A DNA stretch of 29,567 nt from Propionivibrio sp. GTDB lineage: Bacteria; Pseudomonadota; Gammaproteobacteria; Burkholderiales; Rhodocyclaceae. The notes under the pieces are model-generated. The model worked only from the letters and a program-made list of their open reading frames with translations. It was not told the origin of the DNA and searched no databases. Position numbers and translations under genes: made by a program. The stretch covers positions 1 through 29,567 of the forward strand of contig QKII01000084.1 of assembly GCA_003249625.1 (NCBI GenBank). Reading direction: 5' to 3'. Shown in pieces: positions 27,636-29,567 of the stretch. Within the stretch, counting starts at the first letter, position 1. Each line of letters opens with the position of its first letter.

Positions 27636-29060
27636 TCAGGCGTGGTGTCCAGCCGGCAACAGCACGGGCGCGTCCTCGGTCTTCCCACCGGCCATCGTCT
27701 TGACCATGTTGTAGGCCATGATCAGCATCCCGGACAGGAACAGCACGCCGCCCATCAGGCGAATACCCCAGAACGGGTAGGACACCTTGACCGATTCGAC
27801 AAAGCTGTAGGCCAGCGTGCCATCGGCATTGACGGTACGCCACATCAGCCCCTGCATCACGCCAGAAATCCACATCGAGGCGATGTACAGCACGATGCCG
27901 ATCGTCGATACCCAGAAATGCACGGTTATCAGCTTGACACTGAACATCTCGGGCTTGCCGAACAAGCGCGGCAGCAGGTAGTAGATCGAGCCGATGGAAA
28001 TCATCGCTACCCAGCCGAGCGCGCCGGAATGCACGTGGCCGATTGTCCAGTCCGTGTAGTGCGAGAGTGCATTGACCGTCTTGATCGACATCATTGGCCC
28101 TTCGAACGTGGACATGCCGTAGAACGACAGCGAGGTGATCAGGAACTTGAGGATCGGGTCGTCGCGCAGCTTATGCCACGCACCAGAGAGGGTCATGATG
28201 CCGTTGATCATCCCTCCCCACGAGGGAGCCAGCAGAATCAGCGAGAAGATCATGCCAAGTGATTGCGTCCAGTCCGGCAGCGCCGTGTAGTGCAGGTGGT
28301 GCGGACCGGCCCACATGTAGGTAAAGATCAGCGCCCAGAAGTGCACCACAGAAAGACGGTAGGAATACACCGGCCGCTCGGCCTGCTTCGGCACGAAGTA
28401 ATACATCATCCCCAGGAAACCGGCGGTCAGGAAGAAACCGACCGCGTTGTGCCCATACCACCACTGGATCATCGCGTCCTGCACTCCGGCGTAGGCCGAG
28501 TAGGACTTGGTCAGCGACACCGGGATTGCCGCGCTGTTGACGATGTGCAGCAGTGCCACCGCGAGGATGAATGCCCCGTAAAACCAGTTGGCGACGTAGA
28601 TATGCGACACCTTGCGCTTGAAAATCGTGCCGAAAAAGACGATCGCGTAGGCAACCCAGACGGCGGCGATGAGGATGTCGATCGGCCACTCCAGTTCCGC
28701 ATATTCCTTTCCCTGCGTCAGCCCGAGCGGCAAGGTAATGGCCGCCAGTACGATCACCAGTTGCCACCCCCAGAAGGTGAAGGCCGCAAGCTTGTCGCAA
28801 AAAATGCGGGTATGGCAGGTGCGCTGCACGACGTAATACGACGTCCCCATCAGCGCGCAACCGCCGAACGCAAAAATGACGGCATTGGTATGCAGCGGAC
28901 GAAGCCGCCCGAAATGCAGGAAGCCGAGATTGAGATCCGGCCAGACCAGCTGGGCCGCGATGATCACGCCCACGAGCATCCCGACGATGCCCCAGATCAC
29001 CGCCATCACGGTGAACTGCCTCACCACCCTGTAGTTGTACGCCGACTGAGTATCCGCCAT
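27636..29060 (-). CDS. ccoN: cbb3-type cytochrome c oxidase subunit I
   Basis: This catalytic heme-copper subunit reduces O2 with high affinity and pumps protons. The 474 residues contain about twelve membrane helices. Metal ligands are visible: H57 and H344 for the low-spin heme b, H342 for heme b3, and H204, H254 and H255 for CuB. Y248, six residues before the HH pair, is the C-family tyrosine that cross-links to the CuB histidine H204. The start has GAGGTGGG about 5 bases upstream. It is the first gene of the cluster; the 321-bp region upstream holds two FNR/ANR boxes, so low-oxygen induction is expected. Confidence 0.98.
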   Translation of the reverse strand: MADTQSAYNYRVVRQFTVMAVIWGIVGMLVGVIIAAQLVWPDLNLGFLHFGRLRPLHTNAVIFAFGGCALMGTSYYVVQRTCHTRIFCDKLAAFTFWGWQLVIVLAAITLPLGLTQGKEYAELEWPIDILIAAVWVAYAIVFFGTIFKRKVSHIYVANWFYGAFILAVALLHIVNSAAIPVSLTKSYSAYAGVQDAMIQWWYGHNAVGFFLTAGFLGMMYYFVPKQAERPVYSYRLSVVHFWALIFTYMWAGPHHLHYTALPDWTQSLGMIFSLILLAPSWGGMINGIMTLSGAWHKLRDDPILKFLITSLSFYGMSTFEGPMMSIKTVNALSHYTDWTIGHVHSGALGWVAMISIGSIYYLLPRLFGKPEMFSVKLITVHFWVSTIGIVLYIASMWISGVMQGLMWRTVNADGTLAYSFVESVKVSYPFWGIRLMGGVLFLSGMLIMAYNMVKTMAGGKTEDAPVLLPAGHHA

Positions 29061-29212
29061 GGACCCACCTCATCAGTATCGAAAGAACCGGCGGATGCCG
29101 CGCACGACACCCGCCTTGAGAAACTATAGACCGCCCGCTGTGGCATTTTTTGACTTCTGCATTCCCGGGCGGAGGAAACCACTCCGCCCAAAGTGCCATT
29201 GATGAATATTGA

Positions 29213-29226
29213 TTGACCTGCATCAA
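29213..29226. promoter_or_regulatory. FNR/ANR box 1
   Basis: TTGACCTGCATCAA matches the FNR/ANR consensus TTGAT-N4-ATCAA at nine of ten defined bases. It is the box nearer to ccoN, about 153 bp from its start codon. Confidence 0.85.
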
Positions 29227-29305
29227 ACCGTCAACCCGCCCGCCGGCACCGAAGTTTTTATTACAGCACTCCGCCGGAGATAATTATGGCAAGCTGCGAT
29301 AATAA

Positions 29306-29319
29306 TTGACATACATCAA
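29306..29319. promoter_or_regulatory. FNR/ANR box 2
   Basis: TTGACATACATCAA again matches nine of ten consensus bases, with the same single deviation (C at position 5) as box 1. It is the box nearer to the Crp/Fnr-family gene, about 63 bp before its proposed start. Confidence 0.85.
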
Positions 29320-29381
29320 TCGCAATTGGCACCATATAAAGCAACTCCTCCCACCACCTGTGGTTTTTTGACAACCTGTCC

Positions 29382-29567
29382 GTGAAAGAACTGAGAATCT
29401 GCACTGCCTGGCGCGGCAACACCGACTGCCTGGCCTGCGACGGCTACGAAAACGCATTCTTCGTCGGGCTGCCGCCCGACGCAGTCGCGGGACTGGACGT
29501 CGACGTGCACAACGTTGCCTTTTCTCCCGGCGAATCGCTTTACCAAGCCGGCTCGCGAGCCGACCAT
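29382..29567 (+). CDS. Crp/Fnr-family transcriptional regulator, N-terminal part
   Basis: The frame is open from GTG at 29382 to the window end (62 codons) and continues beyond it. The visible part has cysteines C7, C16 and C19 (TDCLACDG), then ENAFFVGLPPDAV and FSPGESLYQAGSRADH, the beginning of a cyclic-nucleotide-binding fold as in Crp/Fnr proteins. The canonical FNR spacing C-x2-C-x5-C is not met: C16-x2-C19 is present, but no cysteine follows at the expected place. The start is uncertain, because no ribosome binding site precedes the GTG; an in-frame stop at 29337 limits how far upstream it can begin. Divergence from ccoN and the shared FNR boxes suggest a redox- or oxygen-linked regulator, perhaps of the cbb3 genes. 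Confidence 0.7.
   Translation, partial: MKELRICTAWRGNTDCLACDGYENAFFVGLPPDAVAGLDVDVHNVAFSPGESLYQAGSRADH

Larger units (their letters stand above)
29061..29381. other. 321-bp divergent control region between ccoN and the Crp/Fnr gene
   Basis: No coding region is visible. It contains the FNR/ANR boxes at 29213-29226 and 29306-29319 (centres 93 bp apart), several AT-rich stretches, and -10-like sequences (CATAAT on the minus strand at 29283-29288, TATAAA on the plus strand at 29335-29340). None of the -10 candidates sits at the classical distance from a box, so exact promoters are unresolved. Confidence 0.7.

Noticed and set aside
28263..29129. 288-codon open frame on the + strand opposite ccoN
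   Set aside because: ccoN on the minus strand has all metal ligands. The opposite frame is compositionally biased and unrecognisable.

Overview
The window looks like chromosomal core DNA from a GC-rich betaproteobacterium. The protein sequences and the gene sets present (parE-parC, trxA-rho-rpmE, orn/M48 protease/rsgA, and a ccoNOQP-ccoGH cytochrome cbb3 cluster under FNR-type boxes) resemble Rhodocyclales such as Dechloromonas or Azonexus relatives. That placement is inference from remembered family sequences, because no search could be run. I see no IS element, prophage, tRNA, rRNA or CRISPR array. Both ends cut through genes: an OmpA-family lipoprotein lacks its N-terminus on the left, and a Crp/Fnr-family regulator lacks its C-terminus on the right.

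Layout. 1-5201 (+): the OmpA-like protein, a strong intrinsic terminator, then the topoisomerase IV genes parE and parC, whose junction is one base long. 5334-10279 (-): an AddA-type helicase-nuclease whose stop codon overlaps the start of fadD (long-chain acyl-CoA synthetase). 10618-10911 (+): a small exported EF-hand protein inserted between the two recombination genes on the other strand. 10958-16284 (-): in transcription order a DUF6394-like membrane protein, a two-RCK potassium channel, seven-iron ferredoxin fdxA, and an AddB-type iron-sulfur nuclease. 16527-20503 (+): trxA, rho with a C-rich leader, rpmE with its own promoter and terminator, and a GT39/ArnT-like membrane glycosyltransferase. 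20529-21074 (-): orn. 21118-23748 (+): an M48 CAAX-type protease, rsgA and a minimal ProQ/FinO RNA chaperone. 23876-29060 (-): ccoN-ccoO-ccoQ-ccoP-ccoG-ccoH. 29382-end (+): the Crp/Fnr-type regulator, divergent from ccoN across a 321-bp gap holding two near-perfect FNR/ANR boxes.

How the genes work together. The AddA and AddB proteins should form the recombination helicase-nuclease that processes double-strand ends, although their genes are split. The cbb3 cluster encodes the complete high-affinity oxidase (CcoN, O, P plus CcoQ) and two assembly factors (CcoG, CcoH). The copper ATPase CcoI and CcoS are not in the window. The FNR boxes and the adjacent regulator predict induction at low oxygen. 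No obviously undescribed defence or metabolic system was found. The most interesting leads are regulatory or contextual: the twin FNR boxes beside a regulator with a non-standard cysteine pattern, the rut-like rho leader, the K-channel/DUF6394 pair, the split addAB locus with an EF-hand gene inside, and an orphan hairpin with a T-tract upstream of trxA.
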